DNA of 32,432 nt from positions 1 through 32,432 of the forward strand of contig CABRHX010000022.1 of NCBI GenBank assembly GCA_902470805.1. The letters are read 5' to 3'. The stretch comes from an uncultured Collinsella sp. (GTDB lineage: Bacteria; Actinomycetota; Coriobacteriia; Coriobacteriales; Coriobacteriaceae). The position numbers were made by a program, and so were the translations under genes. Below the pieces are notes generated by a model. That model did no database searches. It was not told the DNA's origin and saw nothing but the letters and a program-made list of their open reading frames with translations. Shown piece after piece: positions 1 to 8,090 of the stretch (position 1 is its first letter; every line of letters starts with the position of its first letter).

Positions 1-219
1 CATCGGGACTTGCAGCGACGGACCTCAGGACACTCTTACACCACGTCTGCGCGCGACCACGTCGAATTTGAGAAAAACAAAACCTCAGGTAGACGGCTCG
101 CGAATTTAACAAAAACCGGTGCATGGTTGAGCATCCCGGGCTAAACGTAGTAAATGGGCATAGTTTTTGATATGTCACTCATACAGTCACAGTGAAAATG
201 AGCCCAAAAGATGAAAAAA

Positions 220-247
220 CGCCCGTCGGCGGTGGTGCCGGCGGGCG
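220..247 (-). terminator. Rho-independent terminator of galM
   Basis: An 11-bp GC-rich stem (220-230 with 237-247, one mismatch) has a 6-nt loop. On the minus strand it is followed by a run of T (the AAAAAA at 214-219 on the plus strand). It lies 29 nt past the galM stop and fits transcription leaving galM leftward. The first 213 bases hold no gene I can support. Confidence 0.85.
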
Positions 248-275
248 CTGCTGTGCGATATGTTGCGTTGCGGGC

Positions 276-1328
276 TTAGTGCCTCATAAAGTGGTATTCG
301 ATCACGTTGCTGTAGGGGTGACCCGGGCCCACGATGCCCTGTGGGAACAGCGGCTGGTGCGGCGTGTCGGGGTACATCTCTGCCTCGAGGGCAAAGCCGG
401 CGCCCCAGCCATAGTTAGCATCGTCCTTGGCGTGCTCGTCGCCCAGCCAGTTGCCGGTGTAGAGCTGCACGCCCGGGGCGGTGGTGTAGTAGTCCAGCTC
501 ACGACCGGTCCACATCTCCTCGACGTGCATTGCGCGGCGCAGATTACGGCCGTACTGATAGCCATCGATGCACAGGCAGTGGTCATAGCCACGGGCCTGC
601 TTAATCTGCGGGTCGTCGGCTTCCATGCCGGGCGCGACGGGGCGCAGCTCGCGAAAGTCAAACGGCGTGCCTTCGACCGGAGCGATCTCGCCGGTGGGAA
701 TGTTCTGCTCGTTGATGGGCAGGTAGTGGGCAGCGTTAGCAACAAAGAAGTGCTCACAGTCCATGCCGGCGTTGTGGCCGGCAAGGTTAAAGTACGTGTG
801 GTTGGTCATGGACACGTAGGTGGCGCGGTCGCTCTCGCAGCCGTATTCGATACGGAAGCAGCCGGTGCGCGTCACGGTAAACACGGCCGTAAAGGTGCGG
901 TTGCCGGGAAGACCCAGCTCACCGTCCTCAAGCGAGGTGGTCATGCGCACGGCATTGTGGACCTCGTCGAGCTCAACGTCCCACACGCGCTTGTGCAGGC
1001 CGTGCTCAAGATCGCTGTGCAGGTTGTTGACGCCTTCGTTGGCTGGCATATGCCAGTCCGTGCCGGCGATGGTGATCGTGGCGCCCGCGGTGCGGTTTGC
1101 CACGGGGCCGATGGTCGCGCCAAAGCAGGCGGGGTTGTCAAAGTAATCCTCGAGCTTATCGAAGCCCAGCACCACATCGCGCACGTTGCCGGGAATGTCG
1201 GGCACATCGATACCCAGCACGGTGGCGCCATAGTCCATAATGCGAACGCAGATCTCGGGCCCGTTGAGGGTGTAGCGATGAACGGGGGTACCGCACGGCG
1301 CGGTGCCGAAAAGCTCGGAAGTGATCAT
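276..1328 (-). CDS. galM: Aldose 1-epimerase (galactose mutarotase)
   Basis: Interconverts alpha and beta anomers of galactose (and glucose) in the cytoplasm, feeding galactose catabolism. The 350-residue product has the mutarotase fold markers: an N-terminal IMDYGATVLGIDVPD segment, the DVVLGFD..EDY region, the histidine-containing NHTYFNLAGHN motif, and a C-terminal GFALEAEMYPD segment that carries the expected catalytic glutamate. The frame is open 20 codons further upstream, but the ATG at 1328 is preferred: it has an AGGA ribosome binding site and begins the conserved part. It is divergent from the LacR-like regulator at 1535, and the shared 206-bp intergenic region contains a putative LacR box at 1484-1503, so it probably belongs to the lac/gal regulon. 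It is different from the LacX-type epimerase at 29687. Family assignment is firm; sugar preference is inferred. Confidence 0.9.
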   Translation of the reverse strand: MITSELFGTAPCGTPVHRYTLNGPEICVRIMDYGATVLGIDVPDIPGNVRDVVLGFDKLEDYFDNPACFGATIGPVANRTAGATITIAGTDWHMPANEGVNNLHSDLEHGLHKRVWDVELDEVHNAVRMTTSLEDGELGLPGNRTFTAVFTVTRTGCFRIEYGCESDRATYVSMTNHTYFNLAGHNAGMDCEHFFVANAAHYLPINEQNIPTGEIAPVEGTPFDFRELRPVAPGMEADDPQIKQARGYDHCLCIDGYQYGRNLRRAMHVEEMWTGRELDYYTTAPGVQLYTGNWLGDEHAKDDANYGWGAGFALEAEMYPDTPHQPLFPQGIVGPGHPYSNVIEYHFMRH

Positions 1329-1483
1329 TTGGTTCCTAACATCGAGGTATTTCGGACAAACTGTAGCGCGAACAGGCGAGATTATCACTACACCCCACTA
1401 AAGCAGGGGGTATTTTTCTCAAAAAAGTGATGATTGGAGCTGTGCGGGCGTTCATTTCTGACGCGCGCGAGTCTGATACAATT

Positions 1484-1503
1484 TGTTCGTTATTGTTTGA
1501 ATG
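1484..1503 (+). promoter_or_regulatory. Putative LacR (DeoR) operator upstream of lacR/galM
   Basis: The 20-mer TGTTCGTTATTGTTTGAATG lies 31 nt before the regulator start. It matches 18 of 20 positions of the sequence at 26447-26466 upstream of lacF, and a weaker relative lies upstream of lacA (28353-28372, other strand). Sharing between a regulator and lac catabolic genes suggests the binding site of the adjacent DeoR-family protein. The assignment to this protein is inference. Confidence 0.5.
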
Positions 1504-1534
1504 ATATGCACGCATAGAACGGCGAGGATTTATC

Positions 1535-2299
1535 GTGATTAAGGCAGAGCGACAGGATAGGGTTCGCCAGCTGCTCGAAGAGCAGGGCACGGTCTCGGTC
1601 AAGGAGATTTCGGATGCGTTAGGTGTTTCGGATATGACGATCCGCCGTGACCTTGAGGAGCTTGCGAGCCTGGGCGAGATCGAGCGCGTGCACGGCGGAG
1701 CCCGCAGTGCGCAGGGCCGTCCACACGCCATGCTGCGCCATGAGTATTCGCACAGCGAAAAGCGCACGAAGCATGCCGAAGAAAAGTTGCAGATTGCGCG
1801 CCGTTCTGTGGAGCTTATCGAGGAAGGCTCGACCATCTTTTTGGGCACGGGCACCACGGTTGAGCAGATGGCCTCGATGCTGCCGGCGTTTCGCCTGCGC
1901 ATTGTGACCAATTCGCTTTCGGTGTTTAACCTGCTCGAGGCGCGTGAGGATTGCGAACTGTGCCTGGTGGGCGGCATGTATCGCCGCCGCACCGCCGCTT
2001 TTGTGGGACCAACAGCCGAGGATACCCTGCGCGCACTAGGGATTGACGCGGCGTTTATCGGCGCCAACGGCATTCTGGACGGCGACGTGTCCACGTCCAA
2101 CATGGACGAGGGCCGCATCCAGCAGCTCGCCTTTAGCAAGGCGGATTCGCGCTATCTGATCGCCGACTCCAGCAAGATCGGCAAGCGCGACTTCTACACC
2201 TTCTGCCGCCTGGACAGTTTGGACGCCGTGGTGTGCGAGCCGGGTATCGCCGCCGAGGACCGCGCCGCCATCGAGGAGCACACGCAGATCATTTGCTAG
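1535..2299 (+). CDS. lacR: DeoR-family transcriptional regulator, LacR-like
   Basis: A 254-residue DNA-binding regulator. Residues 1-57 form the DeoR-type winged helix-turn-helix (QGTVSVKEISDALGVSDMTIRRDL followed by RVHGGA). The rest is the DeoRC sugar-phosphate sensor domain, with its phosphate-binding FLGTGTTVEQM loop, VTNSL, LVGG and IGANG motifs and a C-terminal ADSSKIG segment. It starts with GTG at 1535, preceded by GCGAGGA. LacR of lactococci belongs to this family and responds to tagatose-6-phosphate; the lacA, lacB, lacC, lacF and lacX genes in this window make that the most likely role. The symbol rests on family and context, and another sugar phosphate could be the ligand. It is divergent from galM, and the putative box at 1484 suggests autoregulation. 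Confidence 0.75.
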   Translation: MIKAERQDRVRQLLEEQGTVSVKEISDALGVSDMTIRRDLEELASLGEIERVHGGARSAQGRPHAMLRHEYSHSEKRTKHAEEKLQIARRSVELIEEGSTIFLGTGTTVEQMASMLPAFRLRIVTNSLSVFNLLEAREDCELCLVGGMYRRRTAAFVGPTAEDTLRALGIDAAFIGANGILDGDVSTSNMDEGRIQQLAFSKADSRYLIADSSKIGKRDFYTFCRLDSLDAVVCEPGIAAEDRAAIEEHTQIIC

Positions 2300-2340
2300 C
2301 TATCGCTGCGGGAGATCGGACCAAGTATTCAGTTTGTGGG

Positions 2341-2646
2341 CTAGACCAGGCGGCCGTAGTCCTGTGACTGATGAAAGACATGGGCGATATAGATCGTATC
2401 GCGCTCAAACTTGTAAAGACACACGTATTTGTTGACGGTAAACGATCGATAATTGCGTGCCGCCAGCTCTCGTATGTGGGAGAGGGGCCGTAGGAGCGGC
2501 TGCTCGCGAAGCAGATCAAGCTGATATTCAAACTCAGCAACAAAATTGCCTGCTGCACGTGGGTTCATAAGGATTTGAGCAAGGTATCTGACAATAGCCT
2601 CGTATTCATATTGTGCGCTTTCGAGTATTACGACGTTATAGGCCAT
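2341..2646 (-). CDS. RelE/ParE-family toxin
   Basis: A 101-residue basic protein of the RelE/ParE superfamily: a helical N-terminus (ESAQYEYEAIVRYLAQILMNPRAAGNF), then the beta-rich half with LRPLSHIRELAARNYRSFTVNKYVCLYKF and a final IYIAHVFHQSQDYGRLV. This order (R before the beta-strands, then the H..QDY end) is typical for ParE/RelE toxins, which act on gyrase or on ribosome-bound mRNA; the sequence alone does not say which. Its ATG overlaps the end of the antitoxin gene by 11 nt, so the two are translationally coupled. It is convergent with lacR, with only 41 nt between the stops. Confidence 0.85.
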   Translation of the reverse strand: MAYNVVILESAQYEYEAIVRYLAQILMNPRAAGNFVAEFEYQLDLLREQPLLRPLSHIRELAARNYRSFTVNKYVCLYKFERDTIYIAHVFHQSQDYGRLV

Positions 2647-2902
2647 ATTTGTCTCGTATCGCGGTCGCGAAGGAGTCGTAGTCGCTGTAGTCGCCTTGCG
2701 ATATCTCGTCTTCTGCCAACATCATACGAGACAGCAGCTTGGCTTTGGCGATTTCGTCTTGCATGAGACGATACTGGTCGCTGCTGATGCAGTGCATGGC
2801 CTCATAGCCGTTCTTAGTTACGGTGACGTCGCGCTCGGACTCAACAAGCGCGGTAAATGCAGCGGTGTCCTTCATGTCTCGGACGGGCACACAGGTGGGC
2901 AT
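2636..2902 (-). CDS. Phd/YefM-family antitoxin
   Basis: The first gene of the toxin-antitoxin pair. The 88-residue product starts MPTCVPVRDMKDTAAF and contains the Phd/YefM dimer-DNA-binding signature (VTKNGYEAMHCISSDQYRLM); the acidic C-terminal tail (AEDEISQGDYSDYDSFATAIRDKYGL) would wrap the toxin. The start at 2902 is chosen because it has a near-perfect AAGGAGGT ribosome binding site; an upstream in-frame ATG at 2965 has none and would add 21 residues unlike the family. Autoregulation through sites in the 2903-2968 promoter region is expected from the family. A TACAAT hexamer (minus strand) in that stretch is a possible -10. Confidence 0.85.
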   Translation of the reverse strand: MPTCVPVRDMKDTAAFTALVESERDVTVTKNGYEAMHCISSDQYRLMQDEIAKAKLLSRMMLAEDEISQGDYSDYDSFATAIRDKYGL

Positions 2903-2968
2903 AGGTACCTCCTTTGCGTTGGGACACAATTGTACCACGCCTTGACAAGAATTCGGTACCGTCAAATT

Positions 2969-2983
2969 GTCTCAATCTGTAAC
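2969..2983. repeat. Orphan half of the palindromic repeat
   Basis: GTCTCAATCTGTAAC is one arm of the palindromic unit found complete at 16423-16566 and 21432-21581. No matching right arm follows. The complementary arm GTTACAGATTGAGAC is at 11686-11700, on the far side of the island, and pairs with this half over all 15 bases. Confidence 0.8.
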
Positions 2984-3016
2984 GGGTGGGTGTGATCGGA
3001 GAGTCTGAGGGTCTTT

Positions 3017-3256
3017 ATGGGTGGAGCAAACGGCGTGACATGCGCTGTTGAATCCGTACGCCCGCTTGCGTTTTCGAGTGAAGAGGCAGCAAAGTTGATT
3101 GGCGTAAGCGCGAAGACCCTTGCAAATTGGCGCTGTCCTAGTAAGGGGCCGGAGTACATTCGCCTCGGCAAATCCTCGCGATCCCATGTTCTTTATTGTT
3201 ACGATGATCATGAGGCTTGGCTGCACTCTCTGCGCCAGCAGGCCAAGGTAAATTGA
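3017..3256 (+). CDS. Excisionase-like / MerR-type HTH protein
   Basis: A 79-residue DNA-binding protein. FSSEEAAKLIGVSAKTLANWR is the helix-turn-helix of the HTH_17/excisionase group, followed by the wing (GPEYIRLGKSSRSHVLYCYDDHEAWL) that reads like the usual 'P.fiklG.r.vrY...dl..Wl' end. Such proteins are recombination directionality factors or small regulators of mobile elements. It lies 33 nt inside the left end of the putative island, where an excisionase would be expected, but no integrase is seen in the window. The ATG at 3017 is used; ribosome binding is weak (GAGGGT), and a GTG a few codons in is an alternative start. Confidence 0.7.
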   Translation: MGGANGVTCAVESVRPLAFSSEEAAKLIGVSAKTLANWRCPSKGPEYIRLGKSSRSHVLYCYDDHEAWLHSLRQQAKVN

Positions 3257-3595
3257 TTGATAGCTGTTGGGCGCGGACAATATCGTTTGGACGGGTATAG
3301 CATGGTTCCATGCTCCGCGTTGCTAATTGCGCCGCTGCGTCATTTGTGAAATGGAATGATTGATGATGGAGAGGCGTGAGGTTCTCGGCTTGCCGCTTTT
3401 CACTTGGACTAATGACTGCGGCGGCAGAAAAATGTCCTGGCGAACGACTATCGTATAGAACGCAGCGGTGGTTAGATGGGTCTTCGCGGTTTGAGTGGTA
3501 CATGGATTGTCGGATGTGGGAGACGTGAGAAACCCATGGTTTGGGGCAAGGTTGCTATTCTGACGAGTTTATCTCTTCATCCCTGTGGCAAAATG
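3257..3595. other. Intergenic stretch without a recognised gene
   Basis: The short open frames on either strand have no family-like features and no good ribosome binding site. I see no RNA gene or terminator. The stretch leads into the palindromic site upstream of the methyltransferase and presumably carries its promoter. Confidence 0.5.
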
Positions 3596-3610
3596 AGGAC
3601 ATATTGTCCT
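3596..3610. promoter_or_regulatory. Palindromic operator of the R-M operon
   Basis: AGGACATATTGTCCT is a perfect 6+3+6 palindrome ending 23 nt before the methyltransferase ATG. From memory, the HTH domain of M.SsoII, a CCNGG methyltransferase of the same group, represses its own operon through a 15-bp site of nearly this sequence (AGGACAAATTGTCCT). The adjacent methyltransferase has an N-terminal HTH, so autorepression is the likely function. Confidence 0.7.
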
Positions 3611-3633
3611 GTTATCTATCCAGAAGGTGCGTC

Positions 3634-4806
3634 ATGCAATTATCAGCAGATGAGGTAAAGGCCAAGAGACAGGAGCTCGGCTTGACTCAGAAGGAATTCG
3701 CCGCTGCCCTAGGCATGGGCCCCAACGGCGAGCGAACGGTGCGCCGCTGGGAGGCAGGCGAAACAAGGCCCACCGCAGCCGAGTCGAAGTACATCTCCAC
3801 CCTCGGCCATCGCGCCCCCTTTGCACCCGCAGGGGAGGGGAAGCCTGCCTTCACCTTCATCGACCTGTTCGCGGGCATCGGCGGGATCCGCATGCCGTTC
3901 CAGGAGCTGGGCGGCAGGTGCGTCTTCTCCTGCGAGTGGGATAAGTTTGCGCAGAAGACCTACCGCATGAACTACGGCGAAACCCCGGCGGGGGACATCC
4001 GTGAGGTCGCCGCTTCAGACATCCCCGACTTCGACGTGCTGCTCGCTGGCTTTCCATGCCAGCCGTTCTCGCTTGCGGGTGTGTCCAAGAAGCGCTCCCT
4101 TGGTCGCGCTACGGGCTTCGAAGACAAGACGCAGGGCACGCTCTTCTTCGAGGTTGCACGCATCCTGAACGAGAAGCGCCCGAAGGCGTTCCTGCTCGAG
4201 AACGTGAAGAATCTGATCAGTCACGACAGGGGCAGAACGTTCGACGTCATCATGCAGGTCCTCCAGGACGAGCTCGGTTACCACGTTCACTACAAGGTTC
4301 TGGACTCCAAGGGTTGGACATGCCAGCACCGCGAGCGCATCTACATTGTTGGCTTTCGCGACGATGTGGAGTTCTCTTGGGACGACCTCGACTGCCCGAA
4401 CAGTGGTCAGAAAGCCGCGGAGATTCTGGAGGAGGATGCGGACGCGAGGTACGTGCTCTCCGACAAGCTGTGGTCATATTTGAAAGCATACAAGGCCAAG
4501 CACGAGGCCGCCGGCAACGGGTTCGGCTACGGTCTTATCACTCCATCGGACACCACGAGGACGCTCTCCGCACGCTATCATAAGGACGGTAGTGAGATCT
4601 TGGTCTCGCGCGGCGAGGGCGAGAACCCCCGTAAGCTGACCCCTAGAGAGTGCGCGCGCTTGCAGGGATTTCCCGACCGGTTCATAATCCCGGTCTCCGA
4701 CACACAGGCCTACCGCCAGTTCGGCAATTCGGTGACGGTCCCTGTAATACGGTCGGTGGCCAAGCTCATGATGGGAGCGTGTCAGGATGGATTACGGGGC
4801 GCTTAG
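3634..4806 (+). CDS. HTH-fused DNA (cytosine-5) methyltransferase, EcoRII/Dcm group
   Basis: Transfers methyl from S-adenosylmethionine to cytosine C5; partner of the EcoRII-like endonuclease that follows, so CCWGG is the likely target. In the 390-residue product, residues 1-50 form an XRE-type helix-turn-helix (ELGLTQKEFAAALGMGPNGE, then VRRWEAGETRPT). The C5-methyltransferase motifs follow in order: I FIDLFAGIGG (75-84), IV GFPCQPF with catalytic Cys142, VI LLENVKNL (about 187-194), VIII QHRERIYIVG (231-240), IX RECARLQGFPDRF (338-350) and X QFGNSVTVP (362-370). All key residues are present, so it should be active. The ATG at 3634 has AGAAGGTG upstream and starts the HTH; a longer in-frame ATG at 3541 would put the palindrome inside the gene and is rejected. 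The last 20 nt overlap the nuclease gene. Confidence 0.93.
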   Translation: MQLSADEVKAKRQELGLTQKEFAAALGMGPNGERTVRRWEAGETRPTAAESKYISTLGHRAPFAPAGEGKPAFTFIDLFAGIGGIRMPFQELGGRCVFSCEWDKFAQKTYRMNYGETPAGDIREVAASDIPDFDVLLAGFPCQPFSLAGVSKKRSLGRATGFEDKTQGTLFFEVARILNEKRPKAFLLENVKNLISHDRGRTFDVIMQVLQDELGYHVHYKVLDSKGWTCQHRERIYIVGFRDDVEFSWDDLDCPNSGQKAAEILEEDADARYVLSDKLWSYLKAYKAKHEAAGNGFGYGLITPSDTTRTLSARYHKDGSEILVSRGEGENPRKLTPRECARLQGFPDRFIIPVSDTQAYRQFGNSVTVPVIRSVAKLMMGACQDGLRGA

Positions 4807-6004
4807 CAGCTACTTCGACGGCGCGGTCTCGAAGACCCTCGCGGACGTCGATATCGACGCAGGTAGGAGTAATCAGCACGAGTTCAACGGCACGCTGCCG
4901 CTGAGGTCGCTGTTCGGTGACGACGACATCCGCGACATCCGCACCACGTTCGCCTACATGTGCGACGAGGCGGAGCCGGAGATGTGCGACGGGACCGTGA
5001 CTTGGTACGATGCGCGCCGCAAACATCCCACGAGAACCGAGTACCGTCTCTACTACAAGGACAACCCCGCCATCAGGCAGGCATCCGCTGGCGACCTCAT
5101 GGTGGTCGCCAACTCCGATGACCTCGGGCTGCTCATCATCTTCGCTAAAAAAGGCTCGACCATCGAGTCGCAGCTGAGGTGGCTGTTCGGCTTCGAGGAG
5201 CCCGACCGCTCGGGCTATGCCGTATCAAAGGGCGAGCGCAACCGTATCGGTGCGGTGGCCTCGCGCATCCTCGGCATGATTGGTATCGAGACGCGCGCTC
5301 CCTTGAGCGCGGATATCTACTTGGACGATATGGTCAAGAGGTTTGGACATACGTTTCCGAAGGGCATCGACTTTACGGAGTACTCCATCTCAACCCTTGA
5401 AGGTCTCGACTGGGCGGATGACCCCGATCGAAGCCTGCTCGCGTGCTACGAGCGCGAGGAATTGCTGTTCAAGGTGTTTGAGCGCCATCTGCTTGAGAGA
5501 GACCTTGCGCCCTATTTGAACGGCCAGCTCGACGTCGACGGCATTCTGAAGACCACCATGTCGACCTTCCAGCGCAGGAAGTCCCGCGCGGGCACAGCGT
5601 TCGAGCACCAGCTTGAGTTCCTGTTCAAGGGTAGGGGAATCCGATACTCCGCACAGCCCTACACCGAGGGAAAGTCGAAGCCGGACTTCATTTTTCCGTC
5701 AATCGAGTGCTACCGGGATGAGGGGTTCCCCTCCTCGAGCCTTACGATGCTCGGTGCGAAGACGACCATCAAGGAGCGCTGGAGGCAGGTGCTCGAGGAG
5801 GCGAACCGCATCGAGCGTAAGCACCTTATCACGCTGGAGCCCGCCGTGAGCGTGGACTACACGAACGCCATGCGTGACAGCAAGCTCCAGCTCGTCATCC
5901 CCTCCCAGCTTTTCCCCACCTACACGCCTTCACAGCAAGAATGGCTCATGGATGTGGGAGGCTTCTGCGAGATGGTCGAGGAGAGGCAACGGGTACTTGA
6001 CTAG
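4787..6004 (+). CDS. EcoRII-like type II restriction endonuclease
   Basis: Cleaves unmethylated DNA, in the EcoRII family at CCWGG. The 405-residue product matches EcoRII in length (about 404) and layout: an N-terminal effector-binding half (about 1-180), a linker, then the PD-(D/E)XK nuclease half starting around RKSRAGTAFEHQLEFLF. Visible catalytic positions are E273/E277, the PD pair 299-300 in KSKPDFIFP, and K325 and K329 in LGAKTTIKERWRQ. These fit the EcoRII catalytic residues I recall (D299, K324, K328) with an offset of one. The ATG overlaps the methyltransferase end by 20 nt, so translation is coupled and methyltransferase is made first. EcoRII needs two sites, one acting as effector; the intact N-terminal half suggests the same here. 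Confidence 0.92.
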   Translation: MDYGALSSYFDGAVSKTLADVDIDAGRSNQHEFNGTLPLRSLFGDDDIRDIRTTFAYMCDEAEPEMCDGTVTWYDARRKHPTRTEYRLYYKDNPAIRQASAGDLMVVANSDDLGLLIIFAKKGSTIESQLRWLFGFEEPDRSGYAVSKGERNRIGAVASRILGMIGIETRAPLSADIYLDDMVKRFGHTFPKGIDFTEYSISTLEGLDWADDPDRSLLACYEREELLFKVFERHLLERDLAPYLNGQLDVDGILKTTMSTFQRRKSRAGTAFEHQLEFLFKGRGIRYSAQPYTEGKSKPDFIFPSIECYRDEGFPSSSLTMLGAKTTIKERWRQVLEEANRIERKHLITLEPAVSVDYTNAMRDSKLQLVIPSQLFPTYTPSQQEWLMDVGGFCEMVEERQRVLD

Positions 6005-6042
6005 GCCGGGACAATAAGAGCGTTGAGGCGGCGCGCAAGCGC

Positions 6043-6348
6043 ATGACCATCCTGAAGGGCTCCGAAAAGATTGTGGCATCGCTCAATCAGTTCGGCGTTG
6101 TCCGGCGCGTGAGGCGGGGGCACTACGTGATTGCAGAGCCCATCGAACTGAATGACGAGCTTACGCGGTTTTTGGTCTTTGCCGACATGCTGGTAAACCG
6201 GTCGAGTTACCGGACGTTCCTGGAACTGCAGGACGTGGCCGAGTTGTTTCCGTTCGCGTGCCGTGTGAGCAAGGAGGGACTTGTGGCTGACGAGCGGTTC
6301 GAGGTGAACAACTTCGGCGGGGAGTTCTCGGTGGGGATACGGGAGTAG
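6043..6348 (+). CDS. Hypothetical protein downstream of the R-M pair
   Basis: A 101-residue product I do not recognise: MTILKGSEKIVASLNQFGVVRRVRRGHYVIAEP at the start suggests a small winged-helix-like element, then ELNDELTRFLVFADMLVNRSSYRTF. It follows the endonuclease by 38 nt in the same direction. The frame is open upstream to a TGA at 5998-6000 and reads DNKSVEAARKR immediately before the ATG, which looks like coding sequence but has no start codon, so the gene may be a 5'-truncated remnant. GAGGCG at 6025-6030 is the only, weak, ribosome binding site. It converges with the ABC-3C operon, 17 nt away. No function is proposed. Confidence 0.45.
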   Translation: MTILKGSEKIVASLNQFGVVRRVRRGHYVIAEPIELNDELTRFLVFADMLVNRSSYRTFLELQDVAELFPFACRVSKEGLVADERFEVNNFGGEFSVGIRE

Positions 6349-6365
6349 GAGAGTACAGGTCACTC

Positions 6366-8090
6366 CTACGACGCAACACCTTTGCCACGCGTGAAAAGCA
6401 TATCGTCAATCGAAAGCTGCAGGATTTGCAGTTTACCCTGCTCCTCGGCTGGTATCAGCGACGAATCGAGCTTCTCCTTAAGGACTGCGACTATGTACTG
6501 GCAGTTGATTGTGCTGGCGCGTGCGATTATGTCACGCAACACCTTACCCTCGATGTTTTCAAGGACGTCATGCACTATGAAGCGCGGAGTCTTGATGCCC
6601 TTTGATTCTGCAAACTGCTGATACGCTAAATCAAATGCGGCGATGAGTGACTTGCGTGTGCCCGTGCTGGAGCCAGCGGTATCACGTATTGCAACGGGGA
6701 ACTTGTTCGACTCTTCATAGTAAACGAGCAGCGGCGATTCGTTGTTGAACTCCCTGGCAAGCGGAGTGAAGAATGCGTTAAACGCAAGCATCATTGCAGC
6801 AAAATCGTTGGATTGCGGCTCGTCGCCATCATCAGACGAGCCAAGCGATGCGATTTTTCCCTCAATGCTGGTCTGTTCTACCTCAAAGCTGTTGAGCGTA
6901 TCTATTACTTCTCGGCATTTGCCGATACTGCTCGAAAGCTCAACTAGGCGTGCCTGAAGCGACTCGTACTCATCGATGAGGTCTTGCTCCACCAATGACA
7001 TGAATTGGCTGTTCTGCGATGACAGTTGGCTGATTTCACGTTGCACAGATGCACGCTCGGCCTTCAGTTTTTCTGCCACACTCGCGAAATAGGCAATCTT
7101 GTTGTCGCAGAGCTGGTTGTTGAATGCGACCATCTCTTCGAAAGTTGCATTCACCATCGGGATCATCGAACAGACTTCCTCGAAAAACCGTCTGCTCAAA
7201 TTAACGTCGGCTTGTCTACCGCGCTCTTGCATAGCAGTCTGCAGGGCCTCTTCATTTCGTTGCAGCCTGTAGTCTATGTCTGAGAGTTGCAGTGTCAGAG
7301 ATGCGTATCGGGTGCGTGTAGCCGCGATTTCATCGCGGTTGGCCCTGTAGACATCGGCGTCGATGATGCTGTTGAGCTTGCACTGGACTTCTTCATGCTC
7401 GGCTTCGAGCCCTGCAAGTATCTGCTGCTGCTCGCTGACCGTATCGACGTTCTGGACTTTCTTATAGCGTTTGATGGACTCACGCGTCTTGTTCAAGTCC
7501 TTGTTGAGGTCGTCACGCTTTTTGTCGAGCGCCGGATCTGAGATGCCGAACAGAGCGTTGTAGACACTCCGGTAGATGGATGTGCTGCCGCTGGGAACGG
7601 TTTTGAGGAAGGAATTATCATCCCCGCCTACGGACACGCGGACAAATGAATTGATCAATTGGCGAAACGTGGGCACATTCGCTTCGTTCCCGAAAAGCAA
7701 GACATTGAGTCGTTGCTGGTAAGCTTTCTGCCCCATCTTTTCGCCGTCTATGTAGTACCTTCCATTCGGGAAGAGGTCGATTGTGAGAATCACGTCATCG
7801 CCATCGGGAAAATCCGATGTCAGTGTCATGTCGACGGCGATCTTGTTTGTGACGATGAAATCGCGTAGCTCCTCGGTCACCGTGCCCGTGTCGGCGTCTG
7901 TGTAAATGAGCTTCCTGTCCTTGGCGCCCATTGCGATATCAATGAGCTTGAGGAAGGTTGTTTTTCCAACGCGATTGTGCGATTCGGAGTCCTCGGTATC
8001 GACGATGAGGTTGGCACCCTTGTGGAATAAGACCTCGCGAACTATTTCGTCAGTTGTTGTCTTGCGAATTCTAAGCGACTTGATGAACAT
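6366..8090 (-). CDS. ABC-3C system SMC/RecN-like ATPase (DUF2326 type)
   Basis: A 574-residue ABC-type ATPase of the coiled-coil kind used in nucleic-acid-sensing conflict systems. The N-terminal half-domain carries Walker A as NRVGKTTFLKLID (GKT at 42-44). The middle (about 190-420) is long, charged and helical with heptad-like spacing, including RDDLNKDLNKTRESIKRYKK and several Q/E-rich stretches. The C-terminal half has the signature-like GSSTGTRKSLIAAFDLAYQQ and a Walker B strand PRFIVHDVLENIEG with the catalytic-type glutamate. The C-terminal region resembles DUF2326. It is the last gene of a four-gene leftward operon and overlaps its upstream neighbour by 20 nt. The base composition is more AT-rich than the lac genes, consistent with transfer. 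Classification as an ABC-three-component ATPase rests on fold and neighbours. Confidence 0.82.
   Translation of the reverse strand: MFIKSLRIRKTTTDEIVREVLFHKGANLIVDTEDSESHNRVGKTTFLKLIDIAMGAKDRKLIYTDADTGTVTEELRDFIVTNKIAVDMTLTSDFPDGDDVILTIDLFPNGRYYIDGEKMGQKAYQQRLNVLLFGNEANVPTFRQLINSFVRVSVGGDDNSFLKTVPSGSTSIYRSVYNALFGISDPALDKKRDDLNKDLNKTRESIKRYKKVQNVDTVSEQQQILAGLEAEHEEVQCKLNSIIDADVYRANRDEIAATRTRYASLTLQLSDIDYRLQRNEEALQTAMQERGRQADVNLSRRFFEEVCSMIPMVNATFEEMVAFNNQLCDNKIAYFASVAEKLKAERASVQREISQLSSQNSQFMSLVEQDLIDEYESLQARLVELSSSIGKCREVIDTLNSFEVEQTSIEGKIASLGSSDDGDEPQSNDFAAMMLAFNAFFTPLAREFNNESPLLVYYEESNKFPVAIRDTAGSSTGTRKSLIAAFDLAYQQFAESKGIKTPRFIVHDVLENIEGKVLRDIIARASTINCQYIVAVLKEKLDSSLIPAEEQGKLQILQLSIDDMLFTRGKGVAS

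Noticed and set aside
2903..2968. Full promoter for the toxin-antitoxin genes
   Set aside because: A TACAAT -10 is visible on the minus strand, but no convincing -35 is at the right distance, so I only mention it with the antitoxin.
3541..3633. Longer N-terminus for the methyltransferase starting at 3541
   Set aside because: The added 31 residues have no domain-like character, would cover the palindromic operator, and the ATG at 3634 has a good ribosome site directly before the HTH.
3476..3658. Small plus-strand frame before the methyltransferase
   Set aside because: No ribosome site, no recognisable sequence, and it overlaps the likely promoter and operator.
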